Part shown: in pieces, positions 7,003 through 16,671 of the stretch
How positions within the stretch are numbered: the stretch's first letter is position 1
Layout of the letters: each line of letters opens with the position of its first letter
Origin: Rhizobiales bacterium Y(2018)
GTDB lineage: Bacteria; Pseudomonadota; Alphaproteobacteria; Rhizobiales; Aestuariivirgaceae
Direction: 5' to 3'
Length of the DNA stretch: 64,000 bases
Assembly (NCBI GenBank): GCA_005502925.1
Contig: SCPD01000010.1
Location: forward strand, 182,255-246,254
The notes under the pieces: model-generated
Seen by the model: only the letters and a program-made list of their open reading frames with translations
The model's database searches: none
What the model was told of the DNA's origin: nothing
Position numbers and translations under genes: made by a program

Positions 7003-9186
7003 ATGACCGGAGCCGGCACGCGCAAGACGTGGGCGGGTGTCGCGACCGGCTTCGCCGTTCTCCTGGGTCTGTTGATGCTGCGCGGCTATGATCCGCCGCT
7101 TCTGCAATATCTGCGTAATGCCGGCTTCGACCAGCTGCAGAGAATCTGGCCGCGCGACCAGCCCGATCTGCCGGTGCGCATCGTCGATATCGACGAGCGC
7201 TCGCTCGCCGAGCTCGGCCAATGGCCGTGGTCGCGCAAGGTACTCGCCCGCATGGTCGATGAGCTGCATACGCTGGGTGCCGCGGTCGTCGCCTTCGACA
7301 TCATATTTCCCGAGCCCGACCGCCTGTCGCCGAGCCGCATTGCCGGCGATCCCGATCTTCTGGCGGGCCTGAGCGCCGAAGCGCGGCAGGAAATCGGTAC
7401 GTCCTTTCCCGACAATGACGCCATATTCGCGCAAGCTCTGCAGGGCCGGCCGGTCGTGCTCGCCTTCTCCAACGCGCCGGGCAATGCGCGCAAGACGCCG
7501 CCGCGGGTGGCGGGCTTCGCCCAGACCGGACTCGATGCGAGCAAAGCGCCGCCCTCCATCCAGAGCGTCGCCGCCAATATCGAAAAGCTCGAAGCGACGG
7601 CGGCCGGCTTCGGCGGGATCAATCTCGACCTGGCGCGCGAGCAGGGCGTGGCGCGGCAGACACCGATGCTGTGGACGGATGGGACCGGCTTCTATCCGAG
7701 CTTGGCGCTCGAAGCATTGCGCGTGGCGCAAGGTGCCTCGACGATCGTCGTCAATGCCTCCGATTCGACCGAAAATGCCATCGACAGCATTCGCGTCGGT
7801 GATTTCGATATCCCCGTGGCGGAGGACGCGCTCTTCGCGGTGCGTTACCGGCACGATTCTCCCGCCACCTATGTGTCGGCGGCCCGCATCATCTCGGGCA
7901 CCGAGCGCGAGGCGCTGGCGCCGCTCATCAATGGCAATATCGTCTTTGTGGGCACCTCGGCGGCGGGCCTCCTCGATGTGCGCATGTCGGCGCTCGGCGA
8001 AACGGTGCCCGGCGTGCTCGTCCATGCCCAAGTGGTCGAGCAGATCCTGAGCAATGATTTCCTCAGCCGGCCGCAATGGGCGGCGGGCGCGGAATTCCTG
8101 GCGGTGGCCATGCTCGGACTGGCACTCATCACCGTCATCATGTTCTCGACGCCGATGAATGGTGCGCTGGCGGGCGTCGCGGCGATCGCCCTGATGGCGG
8201 CAGCCTCGGCCTATGCCTTCCGGTCGCTCGGCATCCTGTTTGATGCGACCTTCCCCGTCCTTGCAATCATTCTCGCCTTTCTTGCGACACTCGCTTTTCG
8301 CCTCCTGGTCACCGACAGCGACCGGCGCATGCTCAGGAATGCCTTCGGTCACTTCGTCTCGCCCGACGTTCTCGCCGAGATCGAGCGCAATGCCGGCGAG
8401 CTCAAGCTCGGCGGTGAGGTGAGGGAAATCTCGGTGCTGTTCGTCGACATCCGCAAATCCACGACGCTGAGCGAGAAGCTGCCGCCCGACGCGCTGGTGT
8501 CGCTCATCAACACGCTGCTCGACCGTTGGAGCGCCTCGATCATCGCGCAGAGCGGAACGATCGACAAATTCATCGGCGACGCGATCATGGCCTTCTGGAA
8601 TGCGCCTCTCTCGAAGCCGGACCATCAGTATCACGCGGCGCGGGCGGCGCTCGGCATCCGCAAGGCGACGGCCGAGGTCAATGCTGACTCGGAAGTCAGC
8701 CGGATCCTCAAAGAGCGCGGGCAATGGCCGTTGCAATGTGGCGTCGGCATGAGCTCGGGGCCGGCCTGCGTCGGCAATATGGGATCGGAAACGCGTTTCG
8801 ACTATTCAGCCGTCGGAGAAACCGTGAATGTCGCGGCGCGCACCGAAACGGCGAGCAAGCGGGCGGATTTCGACATCGTCATTGCCGGCGCGCTCGACCC
8901 CGCGACCAAGCGGCTGGCCATCCTGCCGGCCGGGCATGTCGCGATGGCGGGCCTTTCCAATCAGATGCCGATATGGGCGGTGGTGGGCGATGAAGCGATG
9001 GAGCAATCAACCGCCTTTGCCGAACTGAGCGCGGCGCACGCTGTCTTGCTCGATGATCTCGCCTTTAAGCGACAGGACCGGCTTTCCGACATGGTCGAAA
9101 AATGCACCGGACTCGCGCGTGAAATCGAGCCGCGGCTCGTCGCATTCTACACCGCCATTCCCAATCGTCAGACTGACTTCGCGTGA
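7003..9186 (+). CDS. CHASE2-domain class III adenylate cyclase
   Basis: Membrane sensor of 727 aa that should make cAMP. An N-terminal membrane helix is followed by an extracytoplasmic CHASE2 domain (about residues 30-340, with IVDIDERSLAELGQWPW at its start), then three or so membrane helices (about 360-440) and a C-terminal cyclase domain. Visible catalytic features are the first metal Asp in VDIRKST (near 481), the second in FIGDAIMAFW, and the transition-state Asn/Arg in ETVNVAAR (near 610). A Lys in IDKFIGD and an Asp in RFDYSAVG fit the ATP-specific Lys/Asp pair. Preceded by GGGAAAG. Probably co-transcribed with the FecR gene. The nearby Crp/Fnr regulator at 22721 is not evidence of a direct link. 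Confidence 0.9.
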   Translation: MTGAGTRKTWAGVATGFAVLLGLLMLRGYDPPLLQYLRNAGFDQLQRIWPRDQPDLPVRIVDIDERSLAELGQWPWSRKVLARMVDELHTLGAAVVAFDIIFPEPDRLSPSRIAGDPDLLAGLSAEARQEIGTSFPDNDAIFAQALQGRPVVLAFSNAPGNARKTPPRVAGFAQTGLDASKAPPSIQSVAANIEKLEATAAGFGGINLDLAREQGVARQTPMLWTDGTGFYPSLALEALRVAQGASTIVVNASDSTENAIDSIRVGDFDIPVAEDALFAVRYRHDSPATYVSAARIISGTEREALAPLINGNIVFVGTSAAGLLDVRMSALGETVPGVLVHAQVVEQILSNDFLSRPQWAAGAEFLAVAMLGLALITVIMFSTPMNGALAGVAAIALMAAASAYAFRSLGILFDATFPVLAIILAFLATLAFRLLVTDSDRRMLRNAFGHFVSPDVLAEIERNAGELKLGGEVREISVLFVDIRKSTTLSEKLPPDALVSLINTLLDRWSASIIAQSGTIDKFIGDAIMAFWNAPLSKPDHQYHAARAALGIRKATAEVNADSEVSRILKERGQWPLQCGVGMSSGPACVGNMGSETRFDYSAVGETVNVAARTETASKRADFDIVIAGALDPATKRLAILPAGHVAMAGLSNQMPIWAVVGDEAMEQSTAFAELSAAHAVLLDDLAFKRQDRLSDMVEKCTGLAREIEPRLVAFYTAIPNRQTDFA

Positions 9187-9303
9187 TGGCTGAATGATAA
9201 TTCAGCGAAAGAAAATATCGATTACGCCCGATTGGAATTGACGACCACCCATAGTTCAATTAACAGCGATGGCATTGTGTAAACGGGAGAGGGGGCTGTC
9301 CCG

Positions 9304-9507
9304 ATGTCAGATGCTGATGTCATTTCTATCAACTGTCCACATTGTGGAACGACCGCGGTCAAAACATTCCCATGGGCGATGACGCACTTCACCACCAGGT
9401 GCACGAGCTGTCGCAAGGCCTATCTTATCGATCGCGCTTATCTTTTGCGAAATCTGCAACGGCTTGATGCTGCCGTGAATCCGGGTCAGCCTGGCGCGCG
9501 CGACTAA
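9304..9507 (+). CDS. Small zinc-ribbon protein
   Basis: A 67-aa protein with two CxxC pairs (CPHC near residue 11 and CTSC near residue 33), spaced as in a zinc ribbon. A purine-rich GGGAGAGGGGG stretch lies just upstream of the ATG. Such small ribbons usually bind nucleic acid or a protein partner, but no specific function can be given. It follows the cyclase by 117 bp and has its own terminator-like hairpin, so it is probably monocistronic. Confidence 0.6.
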   Translation: MSDADVISINCPHCGTTAVKTFPWAMTHFTTRCTSCRKAYLIDRAYLLRNLQRLDAAVNPGQPGARD

Positions 9508-9527
9508 GAATCTGACTGACTTGCTCT

Positions 9528-9558
9528 GTGCGATCCTCATGATCGCACTGTGTTTCTT
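9528..9558 (+). terminator. Candidate terminator after the zinc-ribbon gene
   Basis: Perfect 8-bp stem (9528-9535 with 9541-9548), 5-base loop, then a T-rich stretch interrupted by G and C. Weaker than a classical U-tract terminator. Confidence 0.55.
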
Positions 9559-9878
9559 CAGAAACATTCTGATACAAACGGCCTGACATACAAGTCAGGT
9601 GACGACTGTGATCGTTTTGCAGGGGTGTCGAGTGATCGGTTTTCAATCGCCGATTGTCGGCCCCTGCCGATTCGTCCGCTAGCTGAGCAGTCCTCGTCCG
9701 GCCTGTAACTTAGTGTCCCTCGGCGCCGTATAGGAGAAGGGCCCGCCACCCGGCGGGCGCGCTTCCTCGCGGGAGCGTGAGTTGTCCCGGCCGCGGCCAA
9801 AGCCTAGAGTAGCAGGTCTCGGCTGCCGGGCTCTGCGCCATCCCGCGATCCGGAAGGCAATGGCTTGAGGACACGCAA
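9559..9878. other. Intergenic region upstream of msrP
   Basis: About 320 bp without a credible gene. It contains a GCCCGCC/GGCGGGC hairpin near 9740-9757 and must hold the msrP promoter. No clear sigma-70 boxes seen. Confidence 0.4.
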
Positions 9879-10841
9879 ATGCTGATCAAACGCAAATTCG
9901 GCTGGGAACTCCCGGAACATCTGGTGACGCCTGAACGCCTGTTTCTGAACCGGCGGGCGCTCCTGGCCGGGCTTGCCGGCTCCGCTTTGGCCGGCTTTGC
10001 CGATCCGACCCGGGCGGAAAGCGATCCCTCCCAGGGTCTCTATCCGGCGGCGCCGAATCCCGCCTACCGGGATGCCGGGCGCACCGTCACCGACGAGAAA
10101 GACAATACCAACTACAATAATTTCTACGAATTCGGGACCTCCAAGGGAATCGCCGCAGAAGCCGAGAAGCTGCGCATCCGCCCATGGGAGATCGCCATCG
10201 ACGGCGAGGTCGACAAGCCCATCACGATCGGCATCGACGATCTCCTGAAGAAGGTCGCGCTCGAGGAGCGCATCTATCGCCATCGCTGCGTCGAGGCGTG
10301 GTCGATGGTGGTGCCGTGGGCGGGCTTCCCGATGCGCAAGCTCGTCGAAATCGCAAAGCCCAAGGCGGACGCGAAATATGTGCGCTTCGAGACCTTCAAC
10401 GACCCGGAAATGGCGACCGGCCAGCAGCCTGGCCTCTTCGGCAGCATGCCGTGGCCCTATGTCGAAGGGCTCACCATGGCCGAGGCCATGAACGACCTGA
10501 CTTTCGTCGTCACCGGGGCCTATGGCAAGCCGGTGGCCAAGTCGATGGGGGCGCCTATCCGTATCCATATGCCCTGGAAATACGGTTTCAAATCGATCAA
10601 GTCGATCGTCAAGGTCAGCTTCGTGAAGGAACGGCCCATCGGCATGTGGGAGCAACTGCAGGCGTCCGAATATGGCTTCTGGGCCAACGTGAATCCGGAG
10701 GTGCCGCATCCGCGCTGGAGTCAGGCCTCCGAGCAGGTGCTCGGCACCGGTGAGCGCATCCCCACCCAGCTGTTCAACGGCTATGGCGACTATGTCGCCG
10801 CGCTTTATGCGGGGCTCGAGAACGAGAAGCTCTATATGTGA
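9879..10841 (+). CDS. msrP: Periplasmic protein-methionine-sulfoxide reductase, molybdenum subunit MsrP (YedY)
   Basis: Catalytic Mo-molybdopterin subunit that repairs oxidised methionines in periplasmic proteins. The 320-aa sequence has a Tat-type signal (NRRALLAGLAGSALAG, twin Arg near residue 28) and the sulfite-oxidase fold. The molybdenum-ligating Cys is in HRCVEAWSM (near residue 137), and YNNFYEFG and MPWKYGFKSIKSI are family hallmarks. GAGGA lies upstream of the ATG. In most proteobacteria the haem membrane partner msrQ directly follows; here 455 bp of non-coding DNA and a LysE exporter follow instead, so the electron donor must be encoded elsewhere or be different. Confidence 0.95.
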   Translation: MLIKRKFGWELPEHLVTPERLFLNRRALLAGLAGSALAGFADPTRAESDPSQGLYPAAPNPAYRDAGRTVTDEKDNTNYNNFYEFGTSKGIAAEAEKLRIRPWEIAIDGEVDKPITIGIDDLLKKVALEERIYRHRCVEAWSMVVPWAGFPMRKLVEIAKPKADAKYVRFETFNDPEMATGQQPGLFGSMPWPYVEGLTMAEAMNDLTFVVTGAYGKPVAKSMGAPIRIHMPWKYGFKSIKSIVKVSFVKERPIGMWEQLQASEYGFWANVNPEVPHPRWSQASEQVLGTGERIPTQLFNGYGDYVAALYAGLENEKLYM

Positions 10842-11296
10842 GAGACATCGGTTGTGGCGGGTCTTCCGGCGCAACTTCCCGCTGTGTCGGTCCAGCAACA
10901 AAAGAAAAGGCCGGACAAAAGCTGTCCGGCCAAGGATATGGGCTTGTCCCGGTGAAGGGACGTCTCCGGTCCGGGTGAGGGTGGTCCGGAAACATCAGCG
11001 GAGCGATACAAGGGGAGGGAGTAACTTCCGCTGCTCGTGCATTCCCAATGAATGCGACCATGTGAAGATGCGTCATTTGCTTATGTCAGACAAGCTGACA
11101 CATCTCATGGGTGGCATGCTCGACTCGCATGGCGTTGATTTATAAGGACTTTGGACGGGTATCCAATCAAGCTCGGTAAGCTGATGGATTCCAATGAGTT
11201 GGGGTATCGAAACGGTCGGGAATTTGTTGTGCAGTGCAAAATCCGCCGCCCGAAGCCCCGCTCGACAGGGCGAGAAAAGAGGATCAGAATTAGGTC
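10842..11296. other. Intergenic region between msrP and the LysE-type gene
   Basis: 455 bp with no recognisable gene and no msrQ. It includes a perfect 9-bp GC-rich hairpin (10909-10931) 68 bp after the msrP stop. The rest has no clear structure. Confidence 0.5.
10909..10931. terminator. GC-rich hairpin downstream of msrP
   Basis: Perfect stem 10909-10917 with 10923-10931. On the + strand an A-rich tract precedes it and no T tract follows, so it is either a U-tract-less terminator for msrP or one half of a bidirectional signal. Strand of action is uncertain. Confidence 0.45.
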
Positions 11297-11896
11297 ATGG
11301 GATTTGACCTATTATGGGCTCTATTGATTTTCACCGTCGTGATGTCCGTCACGCCAGGCCCCAACACCATGATGCTGCTCGCGTCGGGCGTGAATTTCGG
11401 CTTTCGCGCAACCGTGCCGCATATGACCGGCATCACGCTGGGATTCGGCGCGATGACGGCGGTCGTCGGACTGGGGCTGGGCGAGCTCTTCAAGCTCTAT
11501 CCGATGATCTATACGCTGCTCGGCATTGCCGGCGCCGTCTATATGCTGTTCCTCGCCTGGAAGATCGCGACCGCGACGGCGGTGGGCGAGAGCCGGTCTG
11601 CGGGCCGGCCGATGACCTTTCTTCAGGCGGCCGCCTTCCAATGGGTCAATCCCAAAGCCTGGGTGATGGTGATTACCGCCTTCACCGCCTATTCCATACC
11701 CGACGCTCATCTCGCCTCGGTCGCGCTTCTGACCCTCACCTTCATGGCGATCGGCGTGCCGGCCTGCGTGGTCTGGATCCTGTTCGGCACCGGGCTCAGA
11801 CGCTGGCTCGAAAATCCAAAGCGCCTGCGCGTCTTCAACATCACGATGGCGGTGCTGCTGGTGCTGTCGCTCATCCCCGCCTTCCTGCACGGATGA
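11297..11896 (+). CDS. LysE/RhtB family amino-acid exporter
   Basis: Integral inner-membrane protein of 199 aa with about six helices. The RhtB signature SVTPGPNTMMLLASG is at residues 17-31 and a conserved QWVNPKAW segment lies near residue 118. The family exports amino acids or homoserine lactone-like compounds; the substrate here is unknown. Its stop overlaps the start of the next gene (ATGA at 11893-11896), so the two should be translationally coupled. Confidence 0.9.
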   Translation: MGFDLLWALLIFTVVMSVTPGPNTMMLLASGVNFGFRATVPHMTGITLGFGAMTAVVGLGLGELFKLYPMIYTLLGIAGAVYMLFLAWKIATATAVGESRSAGRPMTFLQAAAFQWVNPKAWVMVITAFTAYSIPDAHLASVALLTLTFMAIGVPACVVWILFGTGLRRWLENPKRLRVFNITMAVLLVLSLIPAFLHG

Positions 11897-12264
11897 GCGT
11901 CTTCCTGTTTACGGACGATCCTGCCGCCTACGCCAGAGGGGACGCGCTGCAGCTGGTGGTGCCTGCGAAGCTCGCCGACAAGCAGGCGGTGCTCGCCTGG
12001 TATGCCGAGGCACTGCGCTTCCCATCATATTTCGGGGAGAACTGGGATGCCTTTAGCGACTGCCTCACCGATCTGTCCTGGATCGTGGAGAAGGGCGTCC
12101 TGATGGCGCATTGCGATATGCCGCTGGCGACTGAATTGGCCGACCGATCAATCTATGTGGATATTCTCGCGAATGCCGTCCGCCGTTGGAAAGATGATGA
12201 AGGGCATAATTTTACCGTCAGCTTTCCGAAAAGGTTTTCGACGCTGCTCGCGTACAATCAGTAG
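11893..12264 (+). CDS. Barstar-family (barnase inhibitor-like) protein
   Basis: Protein of 123 aa that begins at the ATG overlapping the LysE stop. The barstar fold signature is clear: LRFPSYFGENWDAFSDCLTD near residues 43-62, where the Tyr/Asn-Trp/Asp residues form the RNase-binding face in barstar, and a C-terminal FTVSFP strand. Barstar is a cytoplasmic RNase inhibitor, but no barnase-type or other toxin gene is in the neighbourhood. It may therefore be an orphan immunity protein or have been repurposed. The coding frame also stays open upstream within the LysE gene, but that part does not look like a protein. Confidence 0.85.
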   Translation: MSVFLFTDDPAAYARGDALQLVVPAKLADKQAVLAWYAEALRFPSYFGENWDAFSDCLTDLSWIVEKGVLMAHCDMPLATELADRSIYVDILANAVRRWKDDEGHNFTVSFPKRFSTLLAYNQ

Positions 12265-12832
12265 ATCGGCTGAAGATCCTCACCGCTCTTCCTCATAAGA
12301 AGCAAGGCCCACTCTCTGAACTCGCGACCGTCCCAGCGGTCGACGACGTGGTATTTTCCATTCTTAACACCTTCGATGATCCATCGTGAGCCGTCATATC
12401 CGCGCGGCCCGGGATCATTGTTTTGCGCACCCCAGAACTTGAGCCGTACCAAAGTCGCAAGGAGAAGTTGGGTCTCATCCTTGTCGATCTGTGTCGCCTG
12501 GTTGGAGACCACCCGGCCGGGTTCATAGCCGCCTTGCCCGTTGGTTCTCTTGGTGATGAGCTCGGAAGAGCGGTCGGGCTTGATGGTCAGGCGAAAGACC
12601 ATGGGGGGCGTCAAATGTTCTCAGCCAGAGTACCCGATAGATTTCCGTGTTGGGAGGCGTGCGCCAGAGCGACGGTTCATGCATCGCGGCGAGATGCTTG
12701 GAATACCATGCGATGTGGAAGTCATCGAGCTGCTGGCTACTGTCGAATGGGCGAACCGCGAAAGACTGGTCCTTGGCGTCGGCAGTGCTCGCGGTAAGCA
12801 AAAGCCAGTGTCAGCACGGCTACAAAGCGCAT
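12258..12832 (-). pseudogene. Decayed paralogue of the small exported protein at 13021-13551 (two frameshifts)
   Basis: Reading the minus strand from ATG 12832, the product starts MRFVAVLTLA like its neighbour's MRFAAVLTLA, then loses frame in a TTTT run near 12803. It continues in a second frame (SKHLAAMHEP, IYRVLWLRTFD) and loses frame again at a run of six G (12603-12608). The third frame resumes with PPMVFRL and runs to the C-terminus MRKSGEDLQP. Both disruptions behave as single-base insertions in homopolymers. A product of about 118 aa could still be made from the third frame. It is either a decaying duplicate or, less likely, affected by assembly errors. The 3' end overlaps the barstar gene by 7 bp. 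Confidence 0.8.
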
Positions 12833-12868
12833 GATGAGTCTCCCCGAATGTTTCCCGGGAATGAGACT

Positions 12869-12985
12869 TCTATAGAATTTCGCCTCAATCGCGGCGCCGC
12901 GCTGTCTTGAATAAGGCGCCGTCTAATTTTCTGATCGCGCGATTCTGCAACGTCCTGCCGGAGCGAGGACCGGCTGCGGCCACAC
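12869..12985 (-). pseudogene. Duplicated remnant of the Rsm22 gene 3' end
   Basis: This segment matches the last codons and stop region of the Rsm22-type gene. Bases 12869-12923 agree with 13588-13642 at 54 of 55 positions, and similarity weakens beyond. It marks the edge of the tandem duplication, at an offset of 719 bp. It is a non-functional fragment, with an in-frame stop in the copied tail. Confidence 0.75.
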
Positions 12986-13020
12986 TAGATCCTCGTATTT
13001 GGCCTGGGGCCGGAACGCAC

Positions 13021-13551
13021 TCAATAAAAGGGCTGCAAATCCTCGCCACTCTTTCTCATGAGGCGTAATGCCCAGTCCCTGATCTCACCACCATTCCAGC
13101 GCTCAATCCTGTGATACTTGCCATCTTTGACGCCTTCGATGATCCATTGTGAGCCATCAAAGCCGAGCTCACTACGGTCTTCATCGGTTGGAAGATCCCA
13201 GAACCCGATCCGCGTCAAAGCTTCGAGAAGAATCCTGGTTTCCCGTTTGTCGATCTGCGTCGTCTTGTTGAGCGCCAGTGCGCCAGGCTCGTAGTCACCT
13301 TGTCCGTCTGTCTTCTTGGTGACGAGCTTGGATGTGCCGTCGGTATTGATGACCAAACGAAAGGCCATCGGAGGATCAAACGAGCGCAACCAAAGTAGCC
13401 GATAAGTTTCGATCTTGCGGGAACTTCGCCAGAGCGCGGGCTCATTCATTGCGGCCAGATTTGAGTTTCCAGCGACAACAAAATCATCAGCCCTGGCCGG
13501 AACCGGTTCCACAGCAAGGAGAGCCAACGTCAGAACAGCTGCGAAGCGCAT
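13021..13551 (-). CDS. Small exported protein of unknown function
   Basis: Protein of 176 aa with a signal peptide (MRFAAVLTLALLAVEPVPARA, cleavage near residue 21). The mature domain has conserved-looking blocks NLAAMNEPALWR, YRLLWLRSFDPP, a TQIDKRE segment, GFDGSQWIIEGV and a C-terminal MRKSGEDLQPF. It contains no cysteines after the signal peptide. It is the intact member of a tandem pair; the decayed copy lies immediately downstream. I do not recognise the family. A periplasmic location is inferred. Confidence 0.7.
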   Translation of the reverse strand: MRFAAVLTLALLAVEPVPARADDFVVAGNSNLAAMNEPALWRSSRKIETYRLLWLRSFDPPMAFRLVINTDGTSKLVTKKTDGQGDYEPGALALNKTTQIDKRETRILLEALTRIGFWDLPTDEDRSELGFDGSQWIIEGVKDGKYHRIERWNGGEIRDWALRLMRKSGEDLQPFY

Positions 13552-13588
13552 AGTGTGGACTCCCCGGCTATTCCTGGGAAGCAGATTT

Positions 13589-14551
13589 CTATAGAATTTC
13601 GCCCCAATCGCGGCGCCGCGCTGTCTTGAATAAGGCGCCGTCGCGTTTGCTCACCGTGCGCTCCTGCAACGAGCCGTCGGCCGCGCAGAGCTTGAGATCG
13701 ATCCGGCCTTTGCTCGACCGGGGCGGGGCAAGGATGCGCGCCTCGGCGGGGAGACTGGGTTGGCGCGAGGCGGCGAGATAGATGAACTTCTCGTCTTCCC
13801 AGGGCACGTCCGCTTGTTTCGCCAAGCGATGGAGGCGCGAGCGCGCCACGCGCCGGGAGAAATGGCACCAGTCCGGGCTGGTGATCGGGCAGGGTGAGCG
13901 GTGCGGGCAGGGGGCGAGGAGGTGGGCGCCCTGCGCGATCAGACGCGAGCGCGCGGCGAGGATGCGCTCCCAGCCTTTCGGCGTCCCGGGCTCGACCAGG
14001 AGCAGGACATCACCGGTCAGTGACCAGAGATCGTCGATGAGCTTGGCACGAGCCTGGGGCAGGAGTTCGCTCAGCACATAAGCGAGGGAAACGAGATCGG
14101 GCCGATTGTCTCCCGCAACACCTTTGGTGATATCCCCAGACTGCCAGCCTATGTCCGTCACCGAGCTCGCCTCGGCCAGCGTCTCGCCGCATTTGCGGAT
14201 CGCGCCTGAGGCCTCGACGAGACGCGCGGACTTGAGGCCGGGCCAGCAATCGGATGCCGCCCAGAGCACCGTGCCGGGGCCGGCGCCGACATCGAGAAGA
14301 CTCTCTGGCGCGAAATCCGGCCGGCGCTCGGCGAGCTCCGTCATCGCGGCGCGGATGGCGGCATAGGTGGCGGGAAGGCGGGTGGCGAGATAGGCCTTCG
14401 CCGCGAGATCGTCCGAAAGATGCAGCCGGCCGTCGCGCGTCTCGCCGCGATAGCGCTCCGACAGGCTTGCCGCGGCGCGCGTCAAATCGGCGAGAGCCAC
14501 ACCCTCGAGCGCTTGGTCGACGGCCTGGCGCAGGAGGAAGGGAAGCTCCAT
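13589..14551 (-). CDS. Rsm22-family small ribosomal subunit-associated methyltransferase-like protein
   Basis: Protein of 320 aa with a Rossmann methyltransferase core (LLDVGAGPGTVLWA near residue 87) and the Rsm22/METTL17-type cysteine region CPHRSPCP ... DWCHFSRRV (residues about 218-240). In mitochondrial homologues the equivalent Cys residues bind a [4Fe-4S] cluster needed for small-subunit assembly. A role in 30S biogenesis is therefore inferred; true methyl transfer is unproven in the family. It starts 7 bp after the stop of the upstream LysR regulator and is probably in its operon. Its 3' end has been duplicated (see 12869). Confidence 0.85.
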   Translation of the reverse strand: MELPFLLRQAVDQALEGVALADLTRAAASLSERYRGETRDGRLHLSDDLAAKAYLATRLPATYAAIRAAMTELAERRPDFAPESLLDVGAGPGTVLWAASDCWPGLKSARLVEASGAIRKCGETLAEASSVTDIGWQSGDITKGVAGDNRPDLVSLAYVLSELLPQARAKLIDDLWSLTGDVLLLVEPGTPKGWERILAARSRLIAQGAHLLAPCPHRSPCPITSPDWCHFSRRVARSRLHRLAKQADVPWEDEKFIYLAASRQPSLPAEARILAPPRSSKGRIDLKLCAADGSLQERTVSKRDGALFKTARRRDWGEIL

Positions 14552-14558
14552 GCGAAAG

Positions 14559-15452
14559 CTAGAAGCTCCACTCCTTCGCCTTCGAGACGAGGAAGTCGCG
14601 GAAGACGGTGACGCGTTTCGAGTCCTTCAATTCTTCCGGATAGACGAAATAGGTGTCGAATTGCGGCGTCTCGACCGGCAGATTGACCTGCACCAGGCTC
14701 GAATTGTTGCCGACGATATAGTCGGCAAGCGATGCGATGCCGACGCCCGCCTCGACCACGCGCCTCAGACCATAGGCGTTGTTCACGCGCAGGAATGGCC
14801 GCCGGATGTCGCCATCGGCACGGCCCGCCGTTTCGAGCCAGTTGATCGAAGTCAGATAAGTCGGTGCCTGGCCGAAGGTGACGACGCGGTGATTGTCGAG
14901 ATCCTCGACCGATTTCGGCATGCCGAACTTCTTGATGTATTCGGGTGCGGCATAAATGTGATGGTGCACCGTGAAAAGCTTACGCTGGATGAGATCCGGC
15001 TGCACCGGCCGGCGCAGGCGGATCGCCACATCGGCCTCGCGCATGGCGAGATCAAGCTCGCGGTCGTCCAGCATCAGAGTGACCTGGATCTGCGGATAGA
15101 GATCGGTGAATTCGGTCAGATGCGGGGTGAGCCACACCGAACCCAGCCCCACCGTGGTGGTGATGCGTAATTCGCCGGTCGGCTTATCCTTTGAATCCAT
15201 GAGGCGCGTCTGCGCCGCGGCGAGCTTGGCGAAGACGTCATGGGCGGTGCGGTACAGCACCTCGCCCTGCTCGGTGAGGATGAGGCCCCTGGCATGGCGA
15301 TGAAACAGCGCCACATTCAGGTCCTGTTCGAGCGAGCTGATCTGCCGACTGACGGCGGATTGCGACAGCCCGAGATCGTGGCCGGCATGCGTGAAGGAGC
15401 CGGCTTCCGCGACCGCGTGAAATATTCTGAGCTTATCCCAATCCATGGCCAT
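14559..15452 (-). CDS. lsrB: LysR-family transcriptional regulator, LsrB/VtlR-like
   Basis: Cytoplasmic DNA-binding regulator of 297 aa. A winged HTH occupies residues 4-65 (WDKLRIFHAVAEAGSFT, LGLSQSAVSRQISSLEQ) and a LysR substrate-binding domain residues 95-290. The start MDWDKLRIFHAV and the position directly beside trxB match the Rhizobiales regulator called LsrB in Sinorhizobium/Agrobacterium and VtlR in Brucella, which controls redox, envelope and small-protein genes. A Cys-based sensing role cannot be read from the sequence. The gene precedes the Rsm22-type gene by 7 bp and follows trxB by 54 bp, all on the minus strand. Assignment rests on synteny and N-terminal resemblance. Confidence 0.8.
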   Translation of the reverse strand: MAMDWDKLRIFHAVAEAGSFTHAGHDLGLSQSAVSRQISSLEQDLNVALFHRHARGLILTEQGEVLYRTAHDVFAKLAAAQTRLMDSKDKPTGELRITTTVGLGSVWLTPHLTEFTDLYPQIQVTLMLDDRELDLAMREADVAIRLRRPVQPDLIQRKLFTVHHHIYAAPEYIKKFGMPKSVEDLDNHRVVTFGQAPTYLTSINWLETAGRADGDIRRPFLRVNNAYGLRRVVEAGVGIASLADYIVGNNSSLVQVNLPVETPQFDTYFVYPEELKDSKRVTVFRDFLVSKAKEWSF

Positions 15453-15506
15453 ATTTTCTTCATTACCGCAGCGCGGATGCGCGCGGTGTGTTTGCTGTGT
15501 GTATCG

Positions 15507-16541
<1,035 letters not shown>

Positions 16542-16671
16542 TTACAGCATAGCTTATTTGGGGGCTTTCTCAACCCTTTGACTATGACTTGTGCATAGCT
16601 TGCCGCTTCTGCAATGCCGCTACGCAATGGCTGGCGAGTGGAAAATAGCAGAGCCGGACCAGGCGGATACT

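Noticed and set aside
6784..8736. A 650-codon open frame antisense to the CHASE2 cyclase
   Set aside because: The sense frame has unmistakable CHASE2 and cyclase motifs. The antisense product is Arg/Asp/Glu/His-rich without domains.
12523..12801. Independent 92-codon gene on the minus strand
   Set aside because: It is the middle frame of the decayed paralogue of 13021-13551, explained by frameshifts on both sides.
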